Origin: Gammaproteobacteria bacterium
GTDB taxonomy: Bacteria > Pseudomonadota > Gammaproteobacteria > GCA-001735895
Reading direction: 5' to 3'
NCBI GenBank assembly: GCA_015494335.1
Contig: WGBK01000034.1
Span: forward strand, 1-13,497
Length of the DNA stretch: 13,497 bases
Each line of letters begins with the position of its first letter. Within the stretch, counting starts at the first letter, position 1. The notes below the pieces were generated by a model. It saw only the letters and a list, made by a program, of their open reading frames with translations. It was not told where the DNA came from and ran no database searches. Of the stretch, positions 1-6,259 are shown piece after piece. The translations under genes were made by a program, and so were the position numbers.

Positions 1-193
1 GACCTGGCTCGAGGGCAACTACCGCGTGACCTATGCCGACGGCCAGCATGTCAAGAGCTGGATCGTGCGTGACGGCAAGGTGACCTCGGAGCCGGGCAAG
101 GGCTACTACTATTTCTGGGTGCGCGACGACAAGGGCAAGCGCCGCTATGTGCAGACCCCCATCGGGCGTACTTACATCGAGGAGATCGAGTAG
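1..193 (+). CDS. C-terminal end of an unrecognised protein (5' truncated)
   Basis: Reading from base 2, an open frame of 63 codons ends at TAG 191-193. The start lies outside the window. The visible part is rich in aromatic and charged residues: an N-Y-R-V-T-Y-A-D-G stretch, then G-K-G-Y-Y-Y-F-W-V and an ending I-G-R-T-Y-I-E-E-I-E. This pattern suggests a small beta-rich domain. I see no cysteine, no membrane segment and no motif I can assign to a family, so no function is proposed. Its codon use, with G/C third positions, matches the neighbours, which supports a real gene. The MFS gene starts 37 nt after its stop on the same strand, so the two could be co-transcribed. No terminator is visible in the gap. 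Confidence 0.7.
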   Translation, partial: TWLEGNYRVTYADGQHVKSWIVRDGKVTSEPGKGYYYFWVRDDKGKRRYVQTPIGRTYIEEIE

Positions 194-230
194 GCCTTGT
201 CCTCCCTGATCTGCCGCTGACAGGCGCGCC

Positions 231-1367
231 ATGTCCCGCTTCTGGCCGCTGTCGCAGTTCTATTTCTTCTATTTTGCCAGCCTCGGCGCGCTGGTTCCGT
301 TCTGGAGTGTGTACCTGAAAAGCCTCGGCTTTTCGCCGCTGCAGATCGGCCAGTTGATGGCGACCCTGGCGCTGACCAAGATCGTCGCGCCCTATCTCTG
401 GGGCTGGATTGCCGACCGCAGCGGATATCACATCCGTATCGTGCAGCTGACCTCGCTGCTGGCCCTGCTGTGCTTTCTGCCGCTGCTGTGGCTGGATCGT
501 TACTGGGGCGTGATGCTGGCCATGATAGCCTTCAGCTTCTTCTGGAACGCGGCGCTGCCGCAGTTCGAGGTGGTGACACTGGCGCGGCTCGGTGACCAGA
601 AGAACCGCTACAGCCGTATCCGCCTGTGGGGATCGCTGGGCTTCATCGTTACCGTCAGCCTGCTCGGCGAGATGCTGCAGCGTATCGGTATCGATGCCTT
701 GCCGATGGTGTTGCTGGCGCTGTTTCTTCTGATCTGGCTGTCCAGCCTGCCGGTGCGTGAGCATCGTGCCGCGGCCAGCGATGGCGGTCACATCCTGAAG
801 GTGCTGAAACGGCCTGCGGTGATTGCGCTGTTGCTGTCCTGCTTCCTGATGCAGGCCAGCCATGGCCCCTACTACACCTTCTACAGCCTCTACATGGAAG
901 GCTTCGGCTACAGTCGCGGCAGCATTGGACTGTTGTGGGCGCTGGGGGTGTTGTCCGAGGTGTTGCTGTTCTGGTTCATGCACCGGTTGTTCGAGCGGCG
1001 GGCGGCCAGTTTCTGGCTCAGCCTGGCGCTGGCCCTGGCCAGCCTGCGCTGGCTGATGATGGCCCTGTTTCCGGATGTGCTGCCGCTGGTATTGCTGGCG
1101 CAGACCCTGCACGCGGCCAGTTTCGGCATGTATCACGCCAGCGCGATCCATTTGATCGACGATTTCTTTCCCCGTCATCGCGGGCGCGGTCAAGCCTTGT
1201 ATGCGGCGGTCAGCTTTGGCGCGGGTGGGGCCGTCGGCAGTCTCTATGCCGGCAGTCTGTGGGAGTCCGTATCGCCGATGGCGGCCTTTCTTGCGGCTGC
1301 GCTGGCGGCCCTGGCGGGCTGGCTGGTTTCGCTGAAAGTGAAGGAGCCGGCGGTCACCGGCTCCTGA
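231..1367 (+). CDS. MFS transporter, HcaT/LacY-like (MFS_1_like) permease
   Basis: This is a 378-residue inner-membrane protein with about 12 hydrophobic segments, the usual length for this MFS group (E. coli HcaT is close to 380). The N-terminal F-Y-F-F-Y-F-A-S-L-G start is typical of the family. The loop between spans 2 and 3 carries the MFS signature as G-W-I-A-D-R-S-G at residues 58-65. An R-L-W-G-S-L-G-F-I segment near the middle is also characteristic of HcaT-like members. By family knowledge it would be a proton-coupled symporter. The substrate cannot be read from the sequence: phenylpropionate, sugars and nucleosides are all carried by relatives. The ATG at 231 has only a weak AGG upstream (222-224), but the protein begins exactly where family members do. 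It converges on the DUF2914 gene with a 3-nt gap. Family confident, substrate unknown. Confidence 0.9.
   Translation: MSRFWPLSQFYFFYFASLGALVPFWSVYLKSLGFSPLQIGQLMATLALTKIVAPYLWGWIADRSGYHIRIVQLTSLLALLCFLPLLWLDRYWGVMLAMIAFSFFWNAALPQFEVVTLARLGDQKNRYSRIRLWGSLGFIVTVSLLGEMLQRIGIDALPMVLLALFLLIWLSSLPVREHRAAASDGGHILKVLKRPAVIALLLSCFLMQASHGPYYTFYSLYMEGFGYSRGSIGLLWALGVLSEVLLFWFMHRLFERRAASFWLSLALALASLRWLMMALFPDVLPLVLLAQTLHAASFGMYHASAIHLIDDFFPRHRGRGQALYAAVSFGAGGAVGSLYAGSLWESVSPMAAFLAAALAALAGWLVSLKVKEPAVTGS
1344..1363. terminator. GC-rich inverted repeat at the convergent gene junction
   Basis: GAGCCGG (1344-1350) and CCGGCTC (1357-1363) form a 7-bp perfect stem with a 6-nt loop. The repeat lies inside the last codons of the MFS gene, just before the DUF2914 stop on the other strand. 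Neither side has a clear T run, so it is at best a weak or bidirectional pause/termination signal for the two converging transcripts. Confidence 0.3.
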
Positions 1368-1370
1368 GGT

Positions 1371-1751
1371 TCATTTGCGGATGATGCTCTGCGTCATCAG
1401 TACGTTGCGGTCGCCGTCCAGGGTGTTGACGACCCAGGTGCCGGTCCATTCGGGCAGGATGGTCTTGCTCGACCAGACGCGCCAGCGGGGACCGCCGACG
1501 GCAAAGGTTTTCTCGAACATGACGCCATCGTCGTACACCCACTGGTGGGTGATGTTCTGACCCTGCAGATCACGCAGCTCGGTGAAATAGGTGATCTGGT
1601 TCTGATCTGGCGTGATCTCGCTGACCTGATCCACCGGCTCGCGGTCGACCACGGCGGTCGTGAACAGACCGCGTTCGACGCCGGCAGCCTGGGCGGTGGC
1701 AACCAGCAGAAGGGAAAGTGTGAGCAGAAGGCCTTGAAGTGTCTTTTTCAT
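1371..1751 (-). CDS. Secreted DUF2914 domain protein
   Basis: This is a 126-residue protein. Residues 1-23 form a classical Sec signal peptide: M-K-K, then a Leu-rich core ending A-T-A-Q-A-A, with cleavage expected after A-Q-A or A-Q-A-A. The mature part from about residue 55 matches the DUF2914 pattern: Y-F-T-E-L-R-D-L-Q-G-Q, then H-Q-W-V-Y, V-G-G-P-R-W-R-V-W-S-S-K and L-P-E-W-T-G-T-W-V-V. Aromatics are dense, as in a small beta-sandwich. Family function is unknown; the product should sit in the periplasm. The start at 1751 is chosen because an AAGGA ribosome site (1763-1759) lies 7 nt upstream and the signal peptide begins there. An in-frame extension to 1805 would add 18 unrelated residues ahead of the signal peptide. 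It lies 163 nt downstream of the LysR gene on the same strand. Co-transcription is possible but not shown. Confidence 0.85.
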   Translation of the reverse strand: MKKTLQGLLLTLSLLLVATAQAAGVERGLFTTAVVDREPVDQVSEITPDQNQITYFTELRDLQGQNITHQWVYDDGVMFEKTFAVGGPRWRVWSSKTILPEWTGTWVVNTLDGDRNVLMTQSIIRK

Positions 1752-1914
1752 GATGATGTCCTTATTTTGGGGTGTCGAAAGGCAACTGTAGCAGGTTTGC
1801 GCCAAACTGCCACAGACCCGCCCGGTTCGGGCAGGATGCTCTCGCCCAATGGATGCATGTCATTGAATACGGGTGGCTCCGTATCTTATCGTTCGCCAGA
1901 CTAATATGCCCGTC
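1752..1914. promoter_or_regulatory. Intergenic region with several small inverted repeats between LysR and DUF2914 genes
   Basis: The gap holds three perfect short inverted repeats: GTTTG-N3-CAAAC (1795-1807), GCCCG-N3-CGGGC (1820-1832) and ATACGG-N6-CCGTAT (1867-1884). The last lies just past the LysR stop and could act as a weak LysR terminator on the - strand, though no T run follows. The first lies 44 nt upstream of the DUF2914 ATG and could be an operator. I could not find a convincing -35/-10 pair for DUF2914. All roles here are inferred. Confidence 0.25.
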
Positions 1915-2814
1915 TCAGAACGGCGTCTCTGCCGTTGCGGCCGGGTCTGCCTGCTCACGCAACAGTTCGGTCATCGCCTGCACGGCTCGCGAGGTGCTGC
2001 GCCGTCGGTGGGTGACCACGCCCAGGCTGCGCCGGGCGTTCAGACCGAGCAGGTGGAGCGCGCGCAGGCTCTCGTCGATCATGCTGCGTGGCAGGATGCT
2101 CCAGCCCAGTCCGACCGAGACCATCATCTTGATGGTTTCCAGGTAATTGGTTTCGAGGTCGATGATCAGCCGTTCGCGTACCGGCTGCAGGGCCTGTTCG
2201 ATGGCCTCGCGGGTGAAGGTGCCGTGGGCCGGCAGCACCGCGGCATGCCGCGTCAGGTCGTCCAGGCCCACGCTTTCGGTTTCGGCCAGCGTGTGTTCCG
2301 GCGCGCAGACCAGCTGCAAGGGGTCGTCCCAGATCGGCAGGTAGTCCAGTTGTTCGCTGTGGCGGAAGGGCAGGGTGACGACCGCAATCTCCAGTTCGCC
2401 CTGTTCCACCTTTTCGCAAGCCAGCTCGGAATCCATGAAATGCAGATCCAGCGAGACCTGGGGGTAGCGTTCGCGAAAGGCGCGCAATACCGGCGGCAGG
2501 CGATGAAGGCCGATGTGATGGCTGGTGGCCATGCTCATCGACCCCATCGCACGGCCTTCGAGCTCGGCGATGCGCTGTTTCAGCGCGTCGAGATCCTTGA
2601 GAATCTGCCGCGCCCGCGGCAGCAGCTCGCGGCCGCTCTGGGTCAGGTGGATGCGCCGCCCGCTGCGGTCGAGCAGGCGACTGCCCAGTTGCTGTTCCAG
2701 CTGACGCAGCCGCTTGCTGACCGCGGGCTGGGTCAGGAACAGACGCTGCGCGGCCTGGGAGAAGGAGCCGGTTTCGGCGATGGCGACAAAGGCCTGCAAG
2801 CTGGCGGTTTCCAT
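1915..2814 (-). CDS. LysR-family transcriptional regulator divergent from leuC
   Basis: This is a 299-residue protein of normal LysR length. Residues 1-60 form the winged helix-turn-helix: S-L-Q-A-F-V-A-I-A-E-T-G-S-F-S-Q-A-A near the start, then T-Q-P-A-V-S-K-R-L-R-Q-L-E recognition helix and L-L-D-R-S-G-R-R-I-H-L-T-Q-S-G wing. A linker helix follows, and residues about 90-290 form the periplasmic-binding-like effector domain. The divergent position next to leuC, as in Pseudomonas, suggests it controls the leucine operon. Its effector is unknown; a leucine-pathway intermediate is a reasonable guess by analogy with LeuO/IlvY-type regulators, but it is inference. The ATG at 2814 has no Shine-Dalgarno sequence. 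A predicted -10 lies only 6 nt upstream, so the mRNA may be leaderless. The TTCAT-N7-ATGAA repeat overlapping its promoter implies autoregulation. Confidence 0.92.
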   Translation of the reverse strand: METASLQAFVAIAETGSFSQAAQRLFLTQPAVSKRLRQLEQQLGSRLLDRSGRRIHLTQSGRELLPRARQILKDLDALKQRIAELEGRAMGSMSMATSHHIGLHRLPPVLRAFRERYPQVSLDLHFMDSELACEKVEQGELEIAVVTLPFRHSEQLDYLPIWDDPLQLVCAPEHTLAETESVGLDDLTRHAAVLPAHGTFTREAIEQALQPVRERLIIDLETNYLETIKMMVSVGLGWSILPRSMIDESLRALHLLGLNARRSLGVVTHRRRSTSRAVQAMTELLREQADPAATAETPF

Positions 2815-2820
2815 TTTGAT

Positions 2821-2849
2821 ATTCTAAATGGTTATTCGGTTCATGAAAA
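2821..2849 (-). promoter_or_regulatory. Predicted promoter of the LysR gene
   Basis: Read on the - strand, TTTTCA (2849-2844) serves as -35 and TAGAAT (2826-2821, five of six consensus bases) as -10, with a 17-nt spacer. The -10 ends 6 nt before the ATG at 2814. Transcription would therefore begin at or next to the start codon, which fits the absence of a ribosome site. Confidence 0.5.
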
Positions 2850-2856
2850 TTATGAA
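2840..2856. promoter_or_regulatory. Putative LysR operator, TTCAT-N7-ATGAA
   Basis: This is a perfect 5-bp inverted repeat with a 7-nt AT-rich centre in the divergent lysR/leuC region. It satisfies the T-N11-A rule of LysR boxes twice (T2840/A2852 and T2844/A2856). It covers the predicted lysR -35 and ends 24 nt upstream of the likely leuC -10. This is the usual place for a LysR recognition site that represses its own gene and activates the divergent one. A wider TCTAA...TTAGA pair (2823-2827 and 2857-2861) flanks it. Confidence 0.5.
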
Positions 2857-2886
2857 TTAGAGTTATTTGTCAGCCTGCACTAGACT
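2857..2886 (+). promoter_or_regulatory. Predicted activator-dependent promoter of the leuC operon
   Basis: TAGACT (2881-2886) is the best -10 (four of six consensus bases). The matching -35 position (TTAGAG, 2857-2862, 18-nt spacer) is poor and directly abuts the LysR repeat. A poor -35 next to an operator fits activation by LysR. Transcription would start near 2893, giving a leader of about 25 nt. There is no room for a leucine leader peptide or attenuator. Confidence 0.35.
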
Positions 2887-2917
2887 TCGCAGCCTGATCC
2901 ATGCCATGGAAACCCCG

Positions 2918-4330
2918 ATGTCCGGAAAAACCCTCTACGACAAGCTCTGGGACGATCATGTAGTGCGCAGCGAGCCGGACGGCACCGCGCTGCTCTACAT
3001 CGACCGTCACCTGGTCCACGAAGTCACCTCGCCCCAGGCCTTCGAAGGCCTGCGCCTCGCCCATCGGCCGGTCTGGCGCAAGGAATCGATCCTCGCTGTG
3101 CCCGATCACAACGTGCCGACCACCGACCGTGCCGCCGGCATCGAGGATCCGGTGGCGCGTCTGCAGGTGGAGACCCTGGACCGGAACTGCCGCAGTTTCG
3201 ATCTGCTCGAGTTCCCGATGAACGATCGCCGCCAGGGTATCGTGCATGTCATCGGGCCGGAGCAGGGGGCGACCCTGCCGGGGATGACCGTGGTCTGTGG
3301 CGACTCCCACACCTCGACCCACGGCGCCTTTGCCGCGCTGGCCTTCGGCATCGGCACTTCCGAGGTCGAGCATGTGATGGCCACCGGCTGCCTGATCCAG
3401 AAGAAATCGAAGAACATGCGCATCACCGTCGAGGGTCGGGTCGGCCCGGGCGTGACCGCGAAGGACATCGTGCTGGCCATCATCGGCGAGATCGGCACCG
3501 CAGGCGGCACCGGCTATGCCATCGAATTCGCCGGCGAGGCGATCCGTGACCTGTCGATGGAAGGCCGCATGACGGTCTGCAACATGACCATCGAGGCTGG
3601 TGCCCGCGCCGGGATGATTGCCTGTGACCAGACTACCATCGACTATGTGCGCGAGCGTCCCTTCGCCCCGCGCGGCGAGAACTGGGACAAGGCGGTGGCC
3701 TTCTGGAACGGCCTGCATTCCGACGAGGATGCGGTATTCGATCGCGAGGTCGTCATCGACGCCAGTCGGATCCAGCCCCAGGTCACCTGGGGGACCTCGC
3801 CGGAGATGGTGGCCCCGGTCGGCGAACGGGTGCCCGATCCCGACGCCGAGAGCGATCCGGTCAAGGCCGAGGGCATGCGCAAGGCGCTGGCCTACATGGG
3901 CCTGGAAGCCAACCAGCCGATCGAATCCATCACCGTGGACAAGGTATTCATCGGTTCCTGCACCAATTCCCGTATCGAGGATCTGCGCGCCGCCGCCGAG
4001 GTTGCCCGCGGACGCAAGGTGGCGGATCATGTGAAGCAGGCGATGGTGGTGCCGGGCAGCGGCCTGGTCAAGGCCCAGGCCGAGGAAGAGGGGCTCGATC
4101 GCATCTTCCGCGAGGCCGGCTTCGAATGGCGCGAGCCGGGCTGTTCGATGTGCCTGGCGATGAACGCGGACCGGCTGGAACCGGGCGAGCGTTGCGCCTC
4201 CACCTCCAATCGCAACTTCGAGGGCCGCCAGGGCCAGGGCGGGCGCACCCACCTGGTGTCGCCGGCGATGGCCGCCGCGGCCGCCGTGACCGGGCATTTC
4301 ACCGATGCCCGCAAGCTGATTTCCGACTAG
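2918..4330 (+). CDS. leuC: 3-isopropylmalate dehydratase large subunit
   Basis: This is the catalytic, Fe-S-bearing subunit of isopropylmalate isomerase. With LeuD it converts 2-isopropylmalate to 3-isopropylmalate through dehydration and rehydration, in the cytoplasm. From the start at 2918 it has 470 residues, as is usual. The three [4Fe-4S] ligands are present: Cys348 in G-S-C-T-N-S, and Cys409 and Cys412 in G-C-S-M-C. The aconitase-family G-D-S-H-T-S-T-H-G motif lies at residues 128-136, and the end has the typical N-R-N-F-E-G-R-Q-G segment. The frame stays open upstream to 2867, with another ATG at 2906. The ATG at 2918 gives the family-standard N-terminus (M-S-G-K-T-L-Y-D-K-L) and has GGAA (2908-2911) 6 nt ahead. 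First gene of the leu cluster, divergent from the LysR gene; the lipoprotein gene starts 12 nt after its stop. Confidence 0.97.
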   Translation: MSGKTLYDKLWDDHVVRSEPDGTALLYIDRHLVHEVTSPQAFEGLRLAHRPVWRKESILAVPDHNVPTTDRAAGIEDPVARLQVETLDRNCRSFDLLEFPMNDRRQGIVHVIGPEQGATLPGMTVVCGDSHTSTHGAFAALAFGIGTSEVEHVMATGCLIQKKSKNMRITVEGRVGPGVTAKDIVLAIIGEIGTAGGTGYAIEFAGEAIRDLSMEGRMTVCNMTIEAGARAGMIACDQTTIDYVRERPFAPRGENWDKAVAFWNGLHSDEDAVFDREVVIDASRIQPQVTWGTSPEMVAPVGERVPDPDAESDPVKAEGMRKALAYMGLEANQPIESITVDKVFIGSCTNSRIEDLRAAAEVARGRKVADHVKQAMVVPGSGLVKAQAEEEGLDRIFREAGFEWREPGCSMCLAMNADRLEPGERCASTSNRNFEGRQGQGGRTHLVSPAMAAAAAVTGHFTDARKLISD

Positions 4331-4342
4331 AGGAGAACGACG

Positions 4343-4483
4343 ATGAAAAAGCTGTTTGCCCTGATCCTGTCCGCCAGCCTGCTGCTGGTGCTCGGCGGCT
4401 GCGAGACCATGAAAGGCCTCGGCAAGGATATCGAGAAGGCCGGCGAGGCCATCAACAAGAAGGCTGACGAAGCCAGCAAGTAA
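4343..4483 (+). CDS. Entericidin A/B-like small lipoprotein
   Basis: This is a 46-residue open frame between leuC and leuD. Residues 1-19 are a lipoprotein signal (M-K-K-L, Leu-rich core, L-G-G) ending at the lipidated Cys20. The mature peptide of 27 residues begins C-E-T-M-K-G-L-G-K-D-I and continues E-K-A-G-E-A-I-N-K-K, matching the entericidin pattern C-N-T-x-x-G-x-G-x-D-I with an amphipathic helix. Family knowledge: EcnA/EcnB are small membrane lipoproteins proposed as an antidote/toxin pair in E. coli, but most homologues are uncharacterised. A strong AGGAG (4331-4335) lies 7 nt before the ATG. The gaps of 12 nt to leuC and 17 nt to leuD show co-translation with the leucine enzymes. Only one copy is present, so no toxin-antidote pair is visible. 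Family fairly sure, role unknown. Confidence 0.88.
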   Translation: MKKLFALILSASLLLVLGGCETMKGLGKDIEKAGEAINKKADEASK

Positions 4484-4500
4484 ACCGACAGGATTCACTC

Positions 4501-5151
4501 GTGGAAAAATTCGAACCCTTCAGCGGCATCGTGGCTCCGCTCGACCGCGCCAATGTCGATACCGACGCCATCATCCCCAAGCAGTACCTGAAATCGATCA
4601 AGCGCAGCGGCTTCGGACCCAACCTGTTCGACGACTGGCGCTACCTGGATGCCGGAGGCCCGGATATCGACAATGCCACGCGCCGCCCCAATCCCGATTT
4701 CGTGCTCAACCAGCCGCCCTTCGACCGCGCGCAGATCCTGCTGGCGCGGGAAAACTTCGGCTGTGGCTCGTCGCGCGAGCACGCGGTCTGGGCGCTGACC
4801 GACTTCGGCATTCGCGTGGTCATTGCGCCGAGCTTTGCCGACATCTTCTACAACAACAGCTTCAAGAACGGCCTGCTGCCGATCGCTCTCGATGCCGAAA
4901 CTGTCGATCGTCTGTTCGAACAGGTTCAGGCCGCGCCGGGCAGCGAGTTCGCCATCGACCTCGAGGCCCAGCGGCTGCGCACGGCCGAGGGTGAGGAACT
5001 GTCCTTCGAGATCGACGAGTTTCGCAAGTACTGCCTGCTCAACGGACTCGACGATATCGGCCTGACGCTGCAGCACGCCGACGAGATCCGGGCCTTCGAG
5101 AAACGCTATTTTGCCACCCACCCCTGGCTGCAACAGCAGCCGGCGAACTGA
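4501..5151 (+). CDS. leuD: 3-isopropylmalate dehydratase small subunit
   Basis: This is the swivel-domain partner of LeuC in isopropylmalate isomerase. It has 216 residues, slightly longer than E. coli LeuD (about 201), like Pseudomonas forms. The N-terminus (F-S-G-I-V-A-P-L-D-R-A-N-V-D-T-D-A-I-I-P-K-Q) is diagnostic. The conserved E-N-F-G-C-G-S-S-R-E-H-A-V-W-A-L motif at residues 84-99 supplies the substrate-binding arginine and serines. Translation starts at GTG 4501, supported by AGGA (4490-4493) 7 nt upstream and by the protein N-terminus. It lies 17 nt after the lipoprotein gene and 18 nt before leuB in the same operon. Identity is secure. Confidence 0.97.
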   Translation: MEKFEPFSGIVAPLDRANVDTDAIIPKQYLKSIKRSGFGPNLFDDWRYLDAGGPDIDNATRRPNPDFVLNQPPFDRAQILLARENFGCGSSREHAVWALTDFGIRVVIAPSFADIFYNNSFKNGLLPIALDAETVDRLFEQVQAAPGSEFAIDLEAQRLRTAEGEELSFEIDEFRKYCLLNGLDDIGLTLQHADEIRAFEKRYFATHPWLQQQPAN

Positions 5152-5169
5152 TACGCGGAGAGACTTTTC

Positions 5170-6258
5170 ATGAGCGCACTGATTGCCATCCTGCCGGGCG
5201 ACGGCATCGGACCCGAGATCGTCGACGAGGCGGTCAAGGTCATCGATTGCCTGCGCGATGACTTCGGCCTCGACGCCGAGCTGGAAACCGCGCCGGTCGG
5301 CGGCGCCGGCTACGATGCCGCCGGCCATCCCCTGCCCGAGTCCACGCTGGAACTGTGTCGCCGCCGCGCCGACGCCGTCCTGCTCGGCGCCGTGGGTGGC
5401 CCGCAATACGACGACTTGCCGCGTGAACTGCGGCCGGAGCGGGGTCTTCTGGGCCTGCGTTCGGCGCTGGAACTGTTTTCCAATCTGCGTCCGGCGATCC
5501 TCTATCCGCAGCTGGCCGGCGCCTCCAGCCTCAAGCCCGAGATCGTTTCCGGGCTCGACATCATGATCGTGCGCGAGCTCACCGGCGGCATCTACTTCGG
5601 CCAGCCGCGAGGCATCCGCGAGCTGGAAAACGGCGAGCGCGAGGGCTACAACACCCTGGTCTACGCCGAGCACGAGATCGAACGCATCGCCCGTTCCGCC
5701 TACGAGGTGGCGATGAAGCGCGGGCGCAAGCTGTGCTCGGTGGACAAGGCCAATGTGCTCGAGGTCTCCGAGCTGTGGCGCGAGGTGATGATCCGCGTCG
5801 GCCGGGACTATCCCGAAGTGGAGCTCAGCCACATGTATGTCGACAATGCCTCGATGCAGCTGGTCAAGTGGCCGAAGCAGTTCGATGTCATCGTCACCAA
5901 GAACATGTTCGGCGACATTCTTTCCGATACCGCGGCGATGCTGACCGGTTCCATCGGCATGCTGCCCTCCGCATCCCTCGATCGCAACGGCAAGGGCATG
6001 TACGAGCCGATCCACGGATCGGCCCCGGACATCGCCGGCAACAACCGCGCCAATCCGCTGGCGACGATTCTGTCGGTGGCGATGATGCTGCGCTACAGCC
6101 TCGGCCAGCCGGCCCTGGCCGAACGTATCGAACAGGCCGTCAGCCGCGTCCTCGACCAGGGCCTGCGCACCGACGATATTGCCGACGGTGGCAGCGGCGT
6201 CAGCACCCGCGAGATGGGCGATGCGGTGGTCGCCGCCCTGCGCAACCAGGAGAAATGA
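5170..6258 (+). CDS. leuB: 3-isopropylmalate dehydrogenase
   Basis: This NAD-dependent beta-decarboxylating dehydrogenase oxidises 3-isopropylmalate to 2-oxoisocaproate precursor, the last leucine-specific step before transamination. It has 362 residues, the family norm. The active-site set of the isocitrate/isopropylmalate dehydrogenase family is complete: Arg97 and Arg107 in L-R-S-A-L-E-L-F-S-N-L-R-P-A, Arg135, Tyr142, Lys193 in V-D-K-A-N-V-L, and metal-binding Asp225, Asp249 and Asp253. The coenzyme loop G-M-Y-E-P-I-H-G-S-A-P-D-I-A-G (residues 276-290) is intact. A GGAG (5157-5160) lies 9 nt before the ATG. The stop is separated from the asd start by a single base, so translation is probably coupled to asd. 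Confidence 0.97.
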   Translation: MSALIAILPGDGIGPEIVDEAVKVIDCLRDDFGLDAELETAPVGGAGYDAAGHPLPESTLELCRRRADAVLLGAVGGPQYDDLPRELRPERGLLGLRSALELFSNLRPAILYPQLAGASSLKPEIVSGLDIMIVRELTGGIYFGQPRGIRELENGEREGYNTLVYAEHEIERIARSAYEVAMKRGRKLCSVDKANVLEVSELWREVMIRVGRDYPEVELSHMYVDNASMQLVKWPKQFDVIVTKNMFGDILSDTAAMLTGSIGMLPSASLDRNGKGMYEPIHGSAPDIAGNNRANPLATILSVAMMLRYSLGQPALAERIEQAVSRVLDQGLRTDDIADGGSGVSTREMGDAVVAALRNQEK

Positions 6259-6259
6259 C

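Noticed and set aside
1873..2883. A 336-codon open frame on the + strand opposite the LysR gene
   Set aside because: The opposite strand encodes an intact LysR protein with a full helix-turn-helix. This frame is Gln/Ala/Gly rich without family features.
2867..2917. Upstream extension of leuC from TTG 2867 or ATG 2906
   Set aside because: The extension would run through the promoter region and add residues not found in LeuC proteins. The ATG at 2918 has the family N-terminus.
2815..2917. Leucine leader peptide and attenuator before leuC
   Set aside because: No short ORF with a run of Leu codons and no terminator/antiterminator hairpins are present; the predicted leader is only about 25 nt.
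4343..4483. Entericidin toxin-antidote pair
   Set aside because: Only one small lipoprotein ORF is present between leuC and leuD. No second copy exists in the flanking gaps, so a pair cannot be claimed.
2870..4498. A 542-codon open frame on the - strand opposite leuC
   Set aside because: It is antisense to the clear leuC and to the lipoprotein gene, with His/Gly/Ala/Asp-rich content and no recognisable motif.
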